From the NCBI GenBank assembly GCA_949752735.1, contig OX457053.1, forward strand, positions 2,302,084 through 2,366,083: a stretch of DNA of 64,000 nt, given 5' to 3'. Position 1 is the first letter of the stretch. Every line of letters starts with the position of its first letter. Under the pieces are notes generated by a model. The model was not told the DNA's origin. It saw nothing but the letters and a program-made list of their open reading frames with translations, and did no database searches. Below, in pieces: positions 1 through 11,744 of the stretch. The position numbers and the translations under genes are program-made. The DNA comes from Lumbricus terrestris. Taxonomy: Eukaryota > Annelida > Clitellata > Crassiclitellata > Lumbricidae.

Positions 1-382
1 AGAAAATTTTCCCGAAAACCAACTTTCACGGGTGGCGTACCGTTGGAGGTCGGAGTGTGGTGGGGTGGGGTGGGCTGGAGGGGGGGGGTGGGAGGAGAAA
101 TTTTCCCGAAGACCCAAATTTCACGGGTGGCGAACCAGTGGAGGTCGGAGTGGGGAGGGGTGGGGTGGGTGAGGGGTGGGGGTTGGAGGGGAAATTTTCC
201 CGAAAACCCGAATTTCACGGGTGGCGTAGGCCCACCGGTGGAGGTCGGAGTGTGGTGGGTGTTGTGTTGTGGGGTGGGGGAGAGGAGGGTTTGAGAGGGG
301 TTTGGGGGTGGGGGTGGGGGTCGTGGCCGTTAGCGGGTTGAATCCTAAATTTCCCGAGCAACGCCGGGTACCCCAGCCAGTA
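1..382 (-). repeat. G-rich repeat ending in CCCGG-palindrome, truncated by window edge
   Basis: Three tandem units, each starting with a segment like GAAATTTTCCCGAA..TTTCACGGGTGGCG, are separated by GGTGGGG-rich runs. The block ends at about 382 with a hairpin-forming segment (TTTCCCGAGCAACGCCGGGTA) followed by CCCCAGCCAGTA. The same end appears at 27421-27463 and, inverted, at 23839-23885, so this is another copy of the dispersed family that makes up the long inverted repeat. Open frames here are Pro/Gly-rich by composition only and are not genes. The family is not recognised. Confidence 0.75.
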
Positions 383-1578
383 TGAAATAAAAAAATAACG
401 GAAACACTTTTTACGAACAATATAGTTCATATGATAATTTTATTTCCGCTTCTTCGCAATTTCAATTTGTTTTCTACTTTTATAGCTGTGGAAAGCGATA
501 CTTAATTTATAGTAAAAATGCTATAATAGACTATTAGTAACAATAATCTTCGTATAATTTCAAACTGACACAGCGCAAAATAATGACAATATTGTTCATA
601 GTATGACGGATGATCTCAAGTTGTTAGGCTACAGAAGTGGAATTTAAGGGTATCGACAGTCAACAGGGCGTCCATTAGGACTACGTCCTTGCAACTCATT
701 TTAACAACGCCGTCTGCCTATTGGAAGGTTGAGTGCGCATAATGGCCAAAGTTTATTTGTAAACTGTGATAAACACGATGTCATAAGGGCCAAAGCAAGA
801 AACACTGTAATATATTGCGCGATAAAATTTCTAGTAAAATAGCAGATGCAACGTAAAGTTAAAATTGCGCAAACATTCAACTGAAAGCGTTGTTATAAAA
901 TTATTGTTGCATTTCTTATTCTTACTTAAGAATGACAAAACATCAATCGACTTTTATACTGAGCTATGGTGAGTGCAGGACTTGCTCATGGTCCACAACA
1001 AATCGGCTAACGTGTTTCACATGTAAAAAATACCATAATTAGAATGATATGAATGTTACATCGATGTCTATCCAGGGTTCCATTGGTCATCCCAAACTTC
1101 CTAGTTGTTATCCAGATGATAATCCACCCTTGTCTGGTTCTCTTGTTTTCATTTCGTCCGCGCTTCTCCATCGGAGAATACAACAGTTACTCTCGACCCT
1201 GACTTCACTTGGAGCGATCATTGATTGATACCTTTTGCATTATGAATGAGGGCTATGGAAGTCGTGATACTATGTATAGCCTATTATGTCCCAACTGAAT
1301 AGAAGTGCGGAAAACCAATTTTTCGGTTTTCCTCATTGACTTTGGTTAATTCTAATGAAATAAGAGTCAGGATGCAAAATCAAATGCATACACGCACCTA
1401 TTCTGAAGCAATAATGTTCAATTCTCAACGAATTCATAACCACATCTGATGGCTCTAACAGCACCGTTATCAAAATACAGGAAGTATCAGCCCTTGGTTG
1501 CTTTGAACTTAAATCGCTGTCAGAATCGTAATGCTTTGGAAGTAGGCTACTCAGCTAAATTCCAAAGTGGCGTCATAC
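383..1578. other. Non-coding stretch 3' of gene B
   Basis: AT-rich sequence without supported coding exons. It lies just downstream of the stop of minus-strand gene B, so it should contain that gene's 3' untranslated region. No clear polyadenylation signal or transposon boundary was pinned down. Confidence 0.4.
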
Positions 1579-1840
1579 TCAGCCGATACGAACAGGTTCA
1601 TAGTCAAGAGTTTGAGGATTGTTCGTTCCCCTTCCTGCTGGAATGCGAAGTTCCTGATAGTTTCCATCGTTTATCGTGGTTTCATCCTGTTTAAGTGATT
1701 CGTATGGTGACATGTTCTGTTCTGAAACCATTTCTACATTTCCGTTTACCCCCGTCTGGGGATTTCTTTTCACGGGCGACTGAACATGAGTCACGGTATC
1801 AGCGTCTCCGGTTCTATTTGCCAGGAGCCCCGTCTGATAA
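1579..1840 (-). CDS. Gene B exon 8, cytoplasmic tail
   Basis: The acceptor TTTGTTCAG|T opens a phase-2 exon ending in TGA at 1579. Motifs in order are SPYESL, 11 residues, GNYQEL, then LDYEPV near the C-terminus. Gene C's tail has the same YESLK and Y(E)EL pair with the same 11-residue gap, which shows that minus-strand genes share a tail type unlike that of the plus-strand genes. SPYESL and LDYEPV fit S/I/V/L-x-Y-x-x-I/V/L, typical docking sites for SH2 phosphatases. The 11-residue gap is longer than the classical ITAM's 6-8. Confidence 0.75.
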
Positions 1841-4800
1841 CTGAACAAAGCGTTTAGACACAGGTGATTTAATGGAAGGAAACACAGGCCGATGTAAGAA
1901 TATTGGGACATTTATACAATTTTGAGTAGGCCTAACAGAAATTCAGTAGAGAAAATTTAAACGACTATATATATATATATATATATATTACTTTATTGCA
2001 TGTGTGCTGGATCAATATGCTAGGCATAAATTATAGCCAACTATTTGCATCATGACGTGTATTGGTTATCGTTACCATTGTCATCGTTATTAATATTATT
2101 ATTATTATTATTATTTTAATATCTTCAAAAAAACAACATTAGTATAACAGGAATTACACAAAAAACTATGGAAGCAGTCAGTGGCTATTGTTACATCGCC
2201 TCTAGAACCCGGTCAGCTAAAGTGCCTCGAAAGGCCACCGAGTTGTAACGCTGAACGGTTATAGAGAGACGTTGCAGCAAAAAACAGGTCTCTCTCAGCT
2301 CGCCGGAAGACAAGGTTAGGATGCGGCCTAAATCTGACAAGAAGTTTAGGCCATCAGAACAAATTGGACCTTAAGGTCTCAAGGGCCAGAGGGACAAAGA
2401 AATGTGTGTTTGCAAGATCGACATATTTGTTATTTTTCCTCTCCGCTGCTATCTCGGCTGCCGCACCCGCCGTCGTTGCCGTGGCCTGGATATATGAAGG
2501 TGCAAGAGTGTCAATTACAGTTGCATCCCACACAAGATGGCGATATTTTTAGATATTATTATTATTATATAGGCAGGCTTAATAGGCTATCGGTCAGTTA
2601 GTCAATTTAGGCCTATTTTATGTTCAGTTGATATATTTTTTTATATCTATGACTTGAATATCAAACCTGAGTCTTTTTTCAACATGATAATCACAATGAT
2701 CAACGCCAGAATTATAAGAACCGATGGAATACCAATTCCAAGTCCAACAGCTAACGCTAAATTTAGAACAACAAACGTCGGGTTTAAGCAATTTAATATT
2801 GATAAAATGAAACACTGAAAAACACTACTCAAAAATGCGCGTGCGACTCGACGGCAGGGAGAACCGTCGGATAGGAAAATAATTGACTTGATATAAAAGA
2901 AGACGAAACTAATATTTCTTAAGGCTATGGCGCCCTACACCTGGGTCAAATTAGCAAAATAAATCAGATTAACAGGATAAATGGGAGATAAAGAGAACCA
3001 TAATTATTATTGAACTAGATTTCAATAGGTACATAGGACACGTTGATTATGCATCTCGCCTATCGCAATGAGAAATGCATATTAAATAATTCAGGAAGCA
3101 CTATAATGAAGGATCATTATGATGTTATTGACTGCTGCTAATACATTAGACGCCAAGTAAGAATGTTACCACGGGTATCTGCGCTGCATAACGCCATTTC
3201 TGTGAGCACAGGTGGCTCCGTTGTAAACAGGCTTACAATAGTTCTGGATATGGTTGAAGCAGAGATCCTTGTTATGAATATTCTAGTGGTAACTTGCGTT
3301 GTGGAGCTTGTGGAAGATGGAGTGGCTGTTGGTTCTGCAATATATAAATAAGTAACACTATCTTATTAATTTTTATGAGCCTTAAGTGTTGATTTAAAAA
3401 TTAATTTTTGAGAAAATAAACTGCATAAACAAAATTAATCTCAGGTTCTGTTACAAGATTCTATTGTTAAAAAGACAGCCTAGCCAAATAATAGAGGAGC
3501 AAGCGAGAACTCTGTATTTTTGCGTAAGACACAGACAAATCGACCTTGTGTTACTCATGTATGAGAAAGAAATCGACCTTGTGTTACAGTAGTACAGCTG
3601 TAATCCTGCTAATTAGAAGCATAGAAGAGAGAAAGCGCAGACAATCGAGGGATTAGTTCCTATTAACTAACTTTACTAAGTCACTTAGTCCTTCCCGTGC
3701 ATGTCTGCGCATTGAACACGCACTTCCTCCACGATCAATTATAAGTTCATCGGCTTCCCCCAAAGACAAAGTCACCTACAGACATTTCAAGTCGCCTATG
3801 CTGGTTTTCTGACAGTTCCTTCATGGTCTGCCTCTCTTCCTTCTACTTCCAGCATTCCAGGTCATCACCTGTTTAGCTCTTTGATCCTCATCCATACGAA
3901 CAACACTCTCCATTCACCTCAGTTTTCTCTTTCTGATGATATTTCCATATCCTATTGTTTTTTCTATATCCAATTGACCCGTCCTCTTTTGCCTGTTATC
4001 TTGTCCCACAACACGAAACTTGGAGAATTCTGCCCAGCCACATTATTTTTGTGTGCTGCTTCCAGTCTTTTTTCTGTCTGTTATGGGCTACGAACATTAT
4101 AGTGTAAGCCTATCCTCTTTACTCCCTGCTCACCTCTTCGCACATCGCTTGTTGAGTGAATTTATCGCATTGTTTCTGTTCCGTGTTTTTGCCCGGGTGG
4201 GTTGCAAGCCAACCGCGCATAGCCCTCTCCTCCTTAACTAGACTTGGGACAGGCCCAGGCTATCCTAAGGTCAACACCAAAATATCACAAAAAATGCAGA
4301 ATTTCACGTTGCATACAAACCTGTTAGGCACACATATGGAAAAGCGTTATTGCAGCTGCATTCGATCCATTTCCAATCTGTACCGCTTTTCATAAGACAA
4401 AGACACGAACTCTCCGGACGATAGACCGGACGTCCATTCATCCAATGCGTGTATCTTGCTTCAAAATCTAATGAAAAGGAGAATCTGACTTTATTATTTT
4501 GACCGAGTAGTTTATTAGCCAGGCTTTTCGCAGGTTGATGCACCGTAATCTGGGACATCAAACGGGTAATGAATAAAATAATGCGTAAAATAATATCGAA
4601 TAGATCTAATTGTTTAATTAATTCCAGTGCAAACGCTATCCGTATTTTTTTTAAACAATTAGGCCTACGATAAACCTCTTGTATGTTGTACAAAGCTTGG
4701 CAAATAGGCTACTCAATAATCTTAATCAATTGCATGCATTTTAGATAAGCAATCAATTATGATCATGTTTCTGTTATGATTATCCTACATGCATGTTTAA

Positions 4801-7191
4801 ACGGTAAGAGGACACAAAACCTACTTTGCCATTGCCACAATTGTCTGCGCATCCCAGTCCAGTAGGTTGTGGATGAACTCAACCAGGATCCATAAAGAGT
4901 TGAATTTAATTCTTTGTCATCGTTGATAAAATCGAATGATGCTAAATCTCCCCCGTCGTTTAAACATCGATTTCGTGCATCGAACCAAGACATCGTTGGA
5001 ATGCTGTAGCTTTGAAAGCAGATTCCATTCTTCGAAAAGCCATTCGTACAGTCGATTTTATCTGCAACTATTTATTACATAAACAATCAGTCACTACTGG
5101 ACTGCAATTCATGCTTTTTATGCCAGGAAAAAGCATTTAATTATTTTTTTACTTCTTGCATCGAATAAGAGAATCACGGCTGACGAGACAAATTCCGGGC
5201 CCATAAGCTGATCCGTCATGGGCCCCAAACTATTTTAAGGGGGAATGAGAAGCAAATTTCGTTTGAAACATAATTCAAATGATAAAGGTGCGGATACGAC
5301 CTACAACTTTATTTATAGGCCTATATATAAATTATAATTTTATTCAGTTCTAATCTTATCCTAAACCTGACTGTAGTTAATTCTCTGCAAGGACTCTGAA
5401 TGAGGAGGGAAGAGGTATGGTCTTACCATGAACTTCGAAAAACGAAAACACTAGTACTTGATGAGAAGGATCCTACAAAGAGCCTAGTCATAGACGGGAA
5501 CCAACTGGAGAACGTTGAAAAGTTCACATACCTCGGAGCAACATGACATACTATCTGGAGTTTTCTGGACAGCAGCATAGCAATATTGGTTAGAATAGCA
5601 AAGCTGACAACAACGCTGAAAGGGATGGACAAAATCTGGAAAAGCAAGTCTATAAAGACGGAAACAAAAAATGAGGGTGTTGCAGACGTGTGTCTTCAGT
5701 GGTATGCTTACGGATTTGAGACTTGGGTGATAGCAAAGGATGTGGAACAAAGGACATTGGCCTTCGAAAGAAAGTGCCATAGAAAAATTCTGAAAATAAC
5801 ACGGACACAGAGTTAGCAACACTGACTGTACAGACAAATACACCAAAAAGAAGACATCATGCAGAAACTGATCCAGAGAAAGCTAGGATTGCTTGGACAC
5901 ATCTGTAGAATGAGCGACGAGAGAAAGATCAGAGCGCCAATGTTCGGACGAATGGATGGTACAAATAGGAGAGGAAGACCTTGTAAAGAGTGGCTAGATG
6001 ACATCGCCGGATGGGCAGAGCATCGCTCCAAGTTAGAGTCGAGCCACACCGCAATGGACAGAGGACGATGGAAGAGCGTAGTGAAGATGGCATCAAACAT
6101 CTACGGTCGTTGTTGAGCCCATGGTTACTGTTGATGATGATATAATTATTTATATTGCAACCTAACCAGGAACCCTCAATTCGCCAGGTCACTGGGCATT
6201 TGCCCATGCCCCCACCCGTCGGTGGCCTTGGAGACATGCTGTATGCTGAAAGGTTGTGATTCAAATGAACAGCGGGAAGCGTGCAATTGATACAATGTCA
6301 AAATTTAGTATGTTAGTCTCTTAACTAATCAAACTGCAATGCAGCTGAATTTTATACGTAGACCTACATATTATAATGGCATCCGTGAATAATGGTTATT
6401 TATTTGCAATAAATTAAAAAGTGCACATAGTCATCACCGATAAACCGTTAAATTCAAGCGGTTGAAACTGACCTTGGCAAATATAACCTCTCATGTCTGT
6501 TGGTGTACCAGCGGCAATATATAGACCAGGAGGATTGGTATTGAAATTCATGTATCCAAAGCTATTAGTGAGACCTTGGCCGAGGTTCTGACCATACACA
6601 GTAATTGAATCTACAGTACAAGATGTAGACAATATTGTAAGCAAGTAGATTTTTCTGGATACACTTAATTTCCGTACACAGTGTGGTATTCAAACTATCC
6701 GGGTAGCTTAATATTGACACCAGCAAAAGAACTAAACGATCAATTAAATTATTGTGGAACGAAATGTTCTACAAATGATTCATTCTATTTAAATTTATGA
6801 ACCGAGTAGGCCTATATCAAGGGACGTCGTGACTATGCGCAAGAGATAGTTAAAATATACATATGGCATGGTACAGAATGCGTGATCGAAGGGGACTTAC
6901 TTATGTCTTGACCATTGACCCAAATCCAACTATTACTATCGTTTCTTATTCCATTTGTAAATATAAGCGTTTCATCTGTAAATTGAATTCCTGAATCGCT
7001 CAGAAACCGAACGGTTAAGGTCTGAACGTTGTCACTCTTGATCTCTAAAAGTTTTGATCCATTCTGTGCACACAACGCTTGAGCTTCATCTCTCTTCTTA
7101 TACGCACTTAAACCAGGCGAAGTGAATACGTATCCATCGTAGTTTCTCGTGTAACTTTGAGACACAACTTCATTCACAAAGAGACAGTTCA
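1579..7191 (-). CDS. Gene B: double-CTLD type I membrane receptor, YESL/YQEL tail (signal exon not found)
   Basis: Exons on the minus strand: 7191-6901 and 6610-6473 (CTLD1), 5061-4825 and 4467-4321 (CTLD2), 3334-3170 (Ser/Thr stalk), 2756-about 2654 (membrane helix), 1840-1579 (tail). Phases join in one open frame of 1343 nt; a 37-nt signal exon like that of gene A would give about 459 aa. CTLD1 keeps the Cys in AQALCAQNGSKLLEI and the RGYIC end, but not the inner Cys pair. CTLD2 is long-form: DC..GICF, RNRC, YWTGMRR (the usual WIG has become WTG), WKWIECSC, YVCLTG. Usual EPN/QPD and WND sugar-site motifs are replaced (GRP, WIE), so calcium-dependent sugar binding is doubtful. Tail tyrosines: SPYESL, GNYQEL, LDYEPV; the first and last fit the ITIM consensus. 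The exon-7 donor is uncertain: G|GTTTGA at 2667 would break the frame, while AA|GTCATA at 2654 keeps it. The ectodomain is a near copy of gene A's. Intron 3 carries a retrotransposon fragment. Confidence 0.75.
1964..2115. repeat. AT-rich microsatellites, (AT)n and (TTA)n
   Basis: An (AT) run lies at about 1964-1987 and a (TTA)/(ATT) run at about 2093-2115. Both are in intron 7 of gene B. Confidence 0.8.
3640..4240 (-). mobile_element. Possible decayed LINE 3' segment in gene B intron 5
   Basis: Read on the minus strand the segment gives patchy, stop-interrupted protein (such as QDNRQKRTGQLDIEKT and MTWNAGSRREERQ) that faintly resembles the basic C-terminal part of RTE-type reverse transcriptase proteins. 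No catalytic motif is present, and the resemblance is weak. Between exon 6 (3170-3334) and exon 5 (4321-4467) I see nothing else of note. Confidence 0.25.
5400..6125 (+). mobile_element. RTE-like non-LTR retrotransposon 3' fragment
   Basis: Broken frames encode the end of a reverse transcriptase and the C-terminal basic region. Around 5430-5545 is a stretch like GLTMNFEKTKTL then VEKFTYLGAT. At 5859-6116 follows RKLGLLGHICRM..RRGRPCKEWLDDI..DRGRWKSVV, the usual end of these endonuclease-reverse transcriptase proteins. The 3' end has a short TGATGATGA tail (about 6133). Several frameshifts show it is dead. It sits in intron 3 of gene B, antisense to it. Confidence 0.8.
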
Positions 7192-7429
7192 CTGCAATAG
7201 AATAATAATCATACGCGAGTAAGCATCAAGAGAATATTTAATATCAAAATGAATCTCCGTGGTATAGGCCTAACACAATGTCAAAGGTTTTAATTTGGAA
7301 GTTTTATGATAAGTAGGCCCTAGTCTACGTTAAACTGAGGGTTCAAAAAGGTGATAGCCAGGAATGTGTTATTCTCAGCAGAGCTTTTAAAAAGAACTTC
7401 TAACTGCACAATCCTCTTGTTTCCTTTCC

Positions 7430-8050
7430 ATCATCCATGCAGGGAGAAAAATCGACATTTTGGGCGTGAAATTTCTGATGAACTTTTTTAGTCATCGGCC
7501 CAAAAATCTCTTCATTTTTCCGTCCGAAAAATCTGATGATGGCCTTTTTCTTCTTTTAGTCTTTCGCTTCGAATTACAAAAAACTTACACCTAAACAGCC
7601 GTGTGTACCGTGATTTACTCGCGTACACCGTGTACCCTGGTTTTTATACGCCGTATACCCGCGTAGGCTATACCCTTGATTACAGCCCTGTTTTCGTGAA
7701 GGAGATTTATGGGGGACAGGGGATGATCCCCCTCAATGGATGTGGTGGGGGACGGCCCATGCATTTGTCCCCCCACAATTATCGGTAAGTGTTAGGTCAT
7801 CATGTACACACTTCACGCACGGTGAACAACAAGCGACGAGACGGTGTTGACAAAAAATGTCATCAACTTTTTGGCAGAGAAAAATTAGGTTTTTCCATCG
7901 ACATTTCGGACGGATGACTAAAAAAAGAGAAATTTTTGCCGGGCAAAAAGCTAGAAAATTTTCGTCGGCGTCTCAACCATTCGTCCGGCCAAAATCTTCG
8001 GCCGCCTTTTCGTCCCCCGCAAGTCTCCGCCCATGCCTGTTTTAAACTAG
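7430..8050. mobile_element. Dispersed TE family remnant with GTATACCCGCG-rich part
   Basis: Two ATTTTTC..CTGATGA..TTTTAGTC-type segments (about 7440-7560 and 7850-8000, roughly inverted) flank a segment rich in GTATACCCGCGTA and CCGTGTACCC (7595-7690). The same pieces recur at 25880-25995, 33410-33760, 45810-46140, 46590-46700 and 47630-47750. No protein was recognised; it is probably a non-autonomous element. Confidence 0.5.
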
Positions 8051-8389
8051 CAACTACACAGAAGTGCATCCACAACTGCGCAAATTCATTTACAACTGCA
8101 CATTTTGTGTATAACTGCACGTTTAAAAAGCGCTGTGTTATAGCGCCTACCGAATGAATTTACGATGCTAAATTATTTTGATGTCGTCAGTCCCATACAT
8201 GACGTTGGTAAGTAGGCCTAAGCGATCTACCAATTTTCATAACAAACGTCAAACAATTATTGCCATCAAACCAAATCTCAGTTTTGCAGGAAATATTCAT
8301 TTCAAATCCACTTCTATTTAGACGAAAAGGCTTAGGCTACGTCTAATCGACCCAGCTTCTATAGAACTTCCTGATATATTAGGCTAATG

Positions 8390-8725
8390 GTTATGGATTC
8401 TGCTCAGTGGTTTCGCCAAGCCCTTAGTTAAGTCATTAGTTAAGTCATTAGTTAAGAGTTGTTTTTCTCGTTATATACAGAATTGTCGATTGCTTAATAA
8501 TTTTTTTCTCTGTCCCTCATAATTTTTGTATTCATACAATTGTATGTTCTGTCATGCTTTTCTTTTATATTTTACATGAATTATGGGTGGGCCCTATTAG
8601 CGGGATTTTCCATCCCTTCTGGGTCTCCCCTTCTTCACCAAATTATGTTAATGTATTATTGAATGCCATAATTGTACCATGTTTGTTGTTTTGGTTGAGG
8701 AAAGATAATAAAAAATAAAAATAAA
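8390..8725 (+). mobile_element. Possible LINE 3' end with A-rich tail
   Basis: A tandem TTAGTTAAGTCA duplication (8427-8457) is followed by T-rich sequence, TGGGCCCTATTAGCGGGATT, and a terminal AATAATAAAAAATAAAAATAAAAAAC run. The A-rich end suggests a retroposed 3' end or processed transcript. No coding part was recognised. Confidence 0.3.
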
Positions 8726-11700
8726 AAACAAACGTACAGTTCCAAAAATCTGGCTTCTATTTACATAAATCAATGCAACTTCTCGTTAAACAAAGAATTT
8801 GTTTCACCAATCGAGCTTCCATTGATTCAAATTGCAATACTCACCAATCCAGCTTCTATTTTAAATTGAGAATATTTATGGAATAATTTAGCAGTGCAAA
8901 ATACGGTTTAGCCACAATTTTATCTAAATCTCCAGTTCTGGTGATTAGTTCCTTAACGCTGCTTTGCTATTTTGGCCTAAATCTCTTCACCTTAAATTCC
9001 AAGTAGGCCTATATAAAACAAGAGCACAAAATGCTATCTTAAAATGAGATCCAATCTAGACGATCGGTTACGGTAGGCCTAATAATTTGCAAGCTGGTGT
9101 CAGAGGTATGTTGTTTATTCGGGCAAAATGTGGGGCGTTCACGCCTTTCAATTTCGGCATAGCATGGATCCTGAAACTTAGTGGATAAGCTTAGCGTTCG
9201 GGTGTTAGATCTTTCAAAAATTAATTTATAATCCGGTTTGTTTCTAGGATTAGAATTGGGTAGGTGAAACATAAGGTTAGAATGTAAGTCTTAGGAGTTT
9301 GTTGTGATAGCTTATTTGTAAATAAGTTTGAAAGTATGGGTGAAGTTGATTGGTGTAGCCTAGCCTAATGGTAAACAGTTTAAGGGCTAAGACCAATGCG
9401 TGTGTACGAGAACTGTTAATGGGAGATTTAGTTATAATTATTATTCATAATGGCCTTTTGAGCAAATTGCATTATTTTATTAATGCTTAAACTTACCCAC
9501 TACTTGCCAAAGAACCGTTCGTAACGGGAAGTTTCTCATAATCGAAGTTGAACTAGAAAACACAGAGATATGAAAAATAACCAGCTATTGTTATAATAGC
9601 AATCTAGGAATTTATACGACGTGTTCGCCGTCTGAGTGTCATTTTAACAACAAAACAATATAATTATTGAACTTAGTTGCAAAAAACTAGCAGAGTTCAT
9701 ATAGCCTACAGCCAGTTCTCGAGAACTGACCAAAAGCCGCTCCCGACCGAAGAACCTGAAACTACAATCGGGCAGAATATTCTGTACGCGCTTCGGTTGA
9801 GATCTAGCGAAATAGGCTACTAATGAGTTTTGCCGGAGGTTACCGGGCAACTCACAAAACTATTACTTTTTCTTAATCGCACAAGCTAGCTAGGCTAATT
9901 GCGGCAATTCTGCTTTCAGAAAAGTTCACATCACTGCAGCTAAAACTTCAATCCTTGGGCTGTTGAAGTTCGGGCCATTTGAACAACCAAGTCAATTTGT
10001 GTTGACCAGTAATTTTTTTACTATAAGTTGCAATAGAATCATGAAGTAAATTTCTACTATAAGATGGAGTGCAAGGCAACTAGCCCTCAGTCTCAAGGTC
10101 TAATAATCAAGTAGCTGTCATAGATGACCATAGGCCTAATAATGTGTGTAGGCTATAAGCTGTGTGTCACTCATTCAAGAAAACAGCTTGAAATAAGTTG
10201 TAGGCTATAATTATGAAAGACCGAAGCTAGGCATACAATGCTCAGTTGAGCTGCATATTATTATTAAACATAATCAGAATCAAGCAGATTAAAGCAGCTG
10301 CTATCATTTCAATCTTATCTAAATTAGCCAATTCAACGAGAGTCATTGATATTTCACGTTGGCTAACCTAAAGTCTGGATAAAGGAGAAAGCGATGCCAA
10401 TTATCATCCCTGTCAAACAGCCTACCATGGCTACTGCTATAGCCAATGTAGGTATATAGTTGGAGCAATGCTTTATTTTAGCAAATTTATAGCTTTATTT
10501 TCATGTATATTTACTGACAAGGGATCCCAAGATAGGGGTAGCAAACTGTAGCCTAATTTAATGTTGAGTCTTTACCAGTCCAGAGAATAGCCTTAGGCAT
10601 AAGACTCAAAAGACTTCACAGGAATAAAAAAAAAACAAGCGAATGACCCAACAACCACATCGAGAGTTTTTTGTGCTGGTGTCGCTGGATAGCCTTTTCC
10701 CCATAAAGCTGTCTAGGAGGATGAATTAAGCTATCCTCCCCGCACGAAACAAACCGGGTATATAGCATCCTGGGGTAAATGTTTCTATCTCGCTGTGTAG
10801 GGCCTATGATTACTGAAAAATGCATAGGCTTATAACCGATCAATTTATGCTGTAATCAAACTTGAAAGAGTCTCTAATTGTTTTGAGTGTCCAAAGCAAT
10901 GTTAAATGCAAGGCAACTCGAATTTAGTTAGTGATCAGAAATGTTCTTGAGTGTTCCAAATGTTTCGAAAGCAAAGCAAACAAAGATAGATAGTTGGAAT
11001 AAACATACCTGCGATTGGCAATGTCCAAAACAAAAGCTGATCGAAGTTAATTTTCAAACATAGGCTAAACAGACGCAAAGGGACTTTTTCAACTTCTCTT
11101 CATCTGTGGAGGATAAGCCTACAATGCCTACATAGCCTACAAAGATGTCACTTTGTTTTGTCTCGTGTTTGTCGTTTTCAAAATAGAAACATGCGAAGTC
11201 TACAAAGTATCTATTGATAACCATCACTGTGGAAACCCCAAATAAGAATGGAAGTATACTCACAGTATAGGCTACGCGTATTCTGATTGAATATTATCTC
11301 GAATGCCGCGGTCAACAATAGGATACTTAGCGTATACTGTCGGCTAACCTACTGTCTGCAGCACAAGTTTGTGTCCTGATGTGACATCGTTTGCTTCAGC
11401 GAGGATAACCGCGTGAGCAATGCATTAATCAGAGCGTAAAAGTAAGAGAGCCGCGGCTTTCAGCCCGTATGAATGCGAGCCTAGCGTTCAGTTGTATTTG
11501 ACGGTGCTTCAGAATATGGATACTGTAGAGAAAAGGAATGCAACATGATTCATTGCAGGAAGTCAGGTTACAAGGAGTTCTCCATGTTTATCGATATCGT
11601 GTTTCTCATTTTAGCATGTTAAAGCTAGCTAGCCACACGTTTTATTAGATTCCTAAGCGTGCGAGTAAGTAATACGGTACCTTGTGGCCTAAGTTTGGGA

Positions 11701-11744
11701 CCACTGATCGGTTAAGACTCTCGATTGATGTTTGATGTAGAGTG

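Larger units (their letters stand above)
7192..11744. other. Head-to-head intergenic region between genes B and A
   Basis: This gap must hold the promoters of gene A (+) and of gene B (-), plus gene B's unseen signal exon. I searched the minus strand for an ATG, short hydrophobic run and GTAAGT donor like gene A exon 1 and found no convincing match. A hydrophobic start at 11263 on the minus strand lacks a usable donor. Repeats occupy 7430-8050 and about 8390-8720. Confidence 0.5.

Noticed and set aside
11054..11263. Minus-strand start MSILPFLFGVSTVMV as the signal exon of gene B
   Set aside because: It is hydrophobic, but there is no GT donor in phase 1 after it and no similarity to gene A exon 1.
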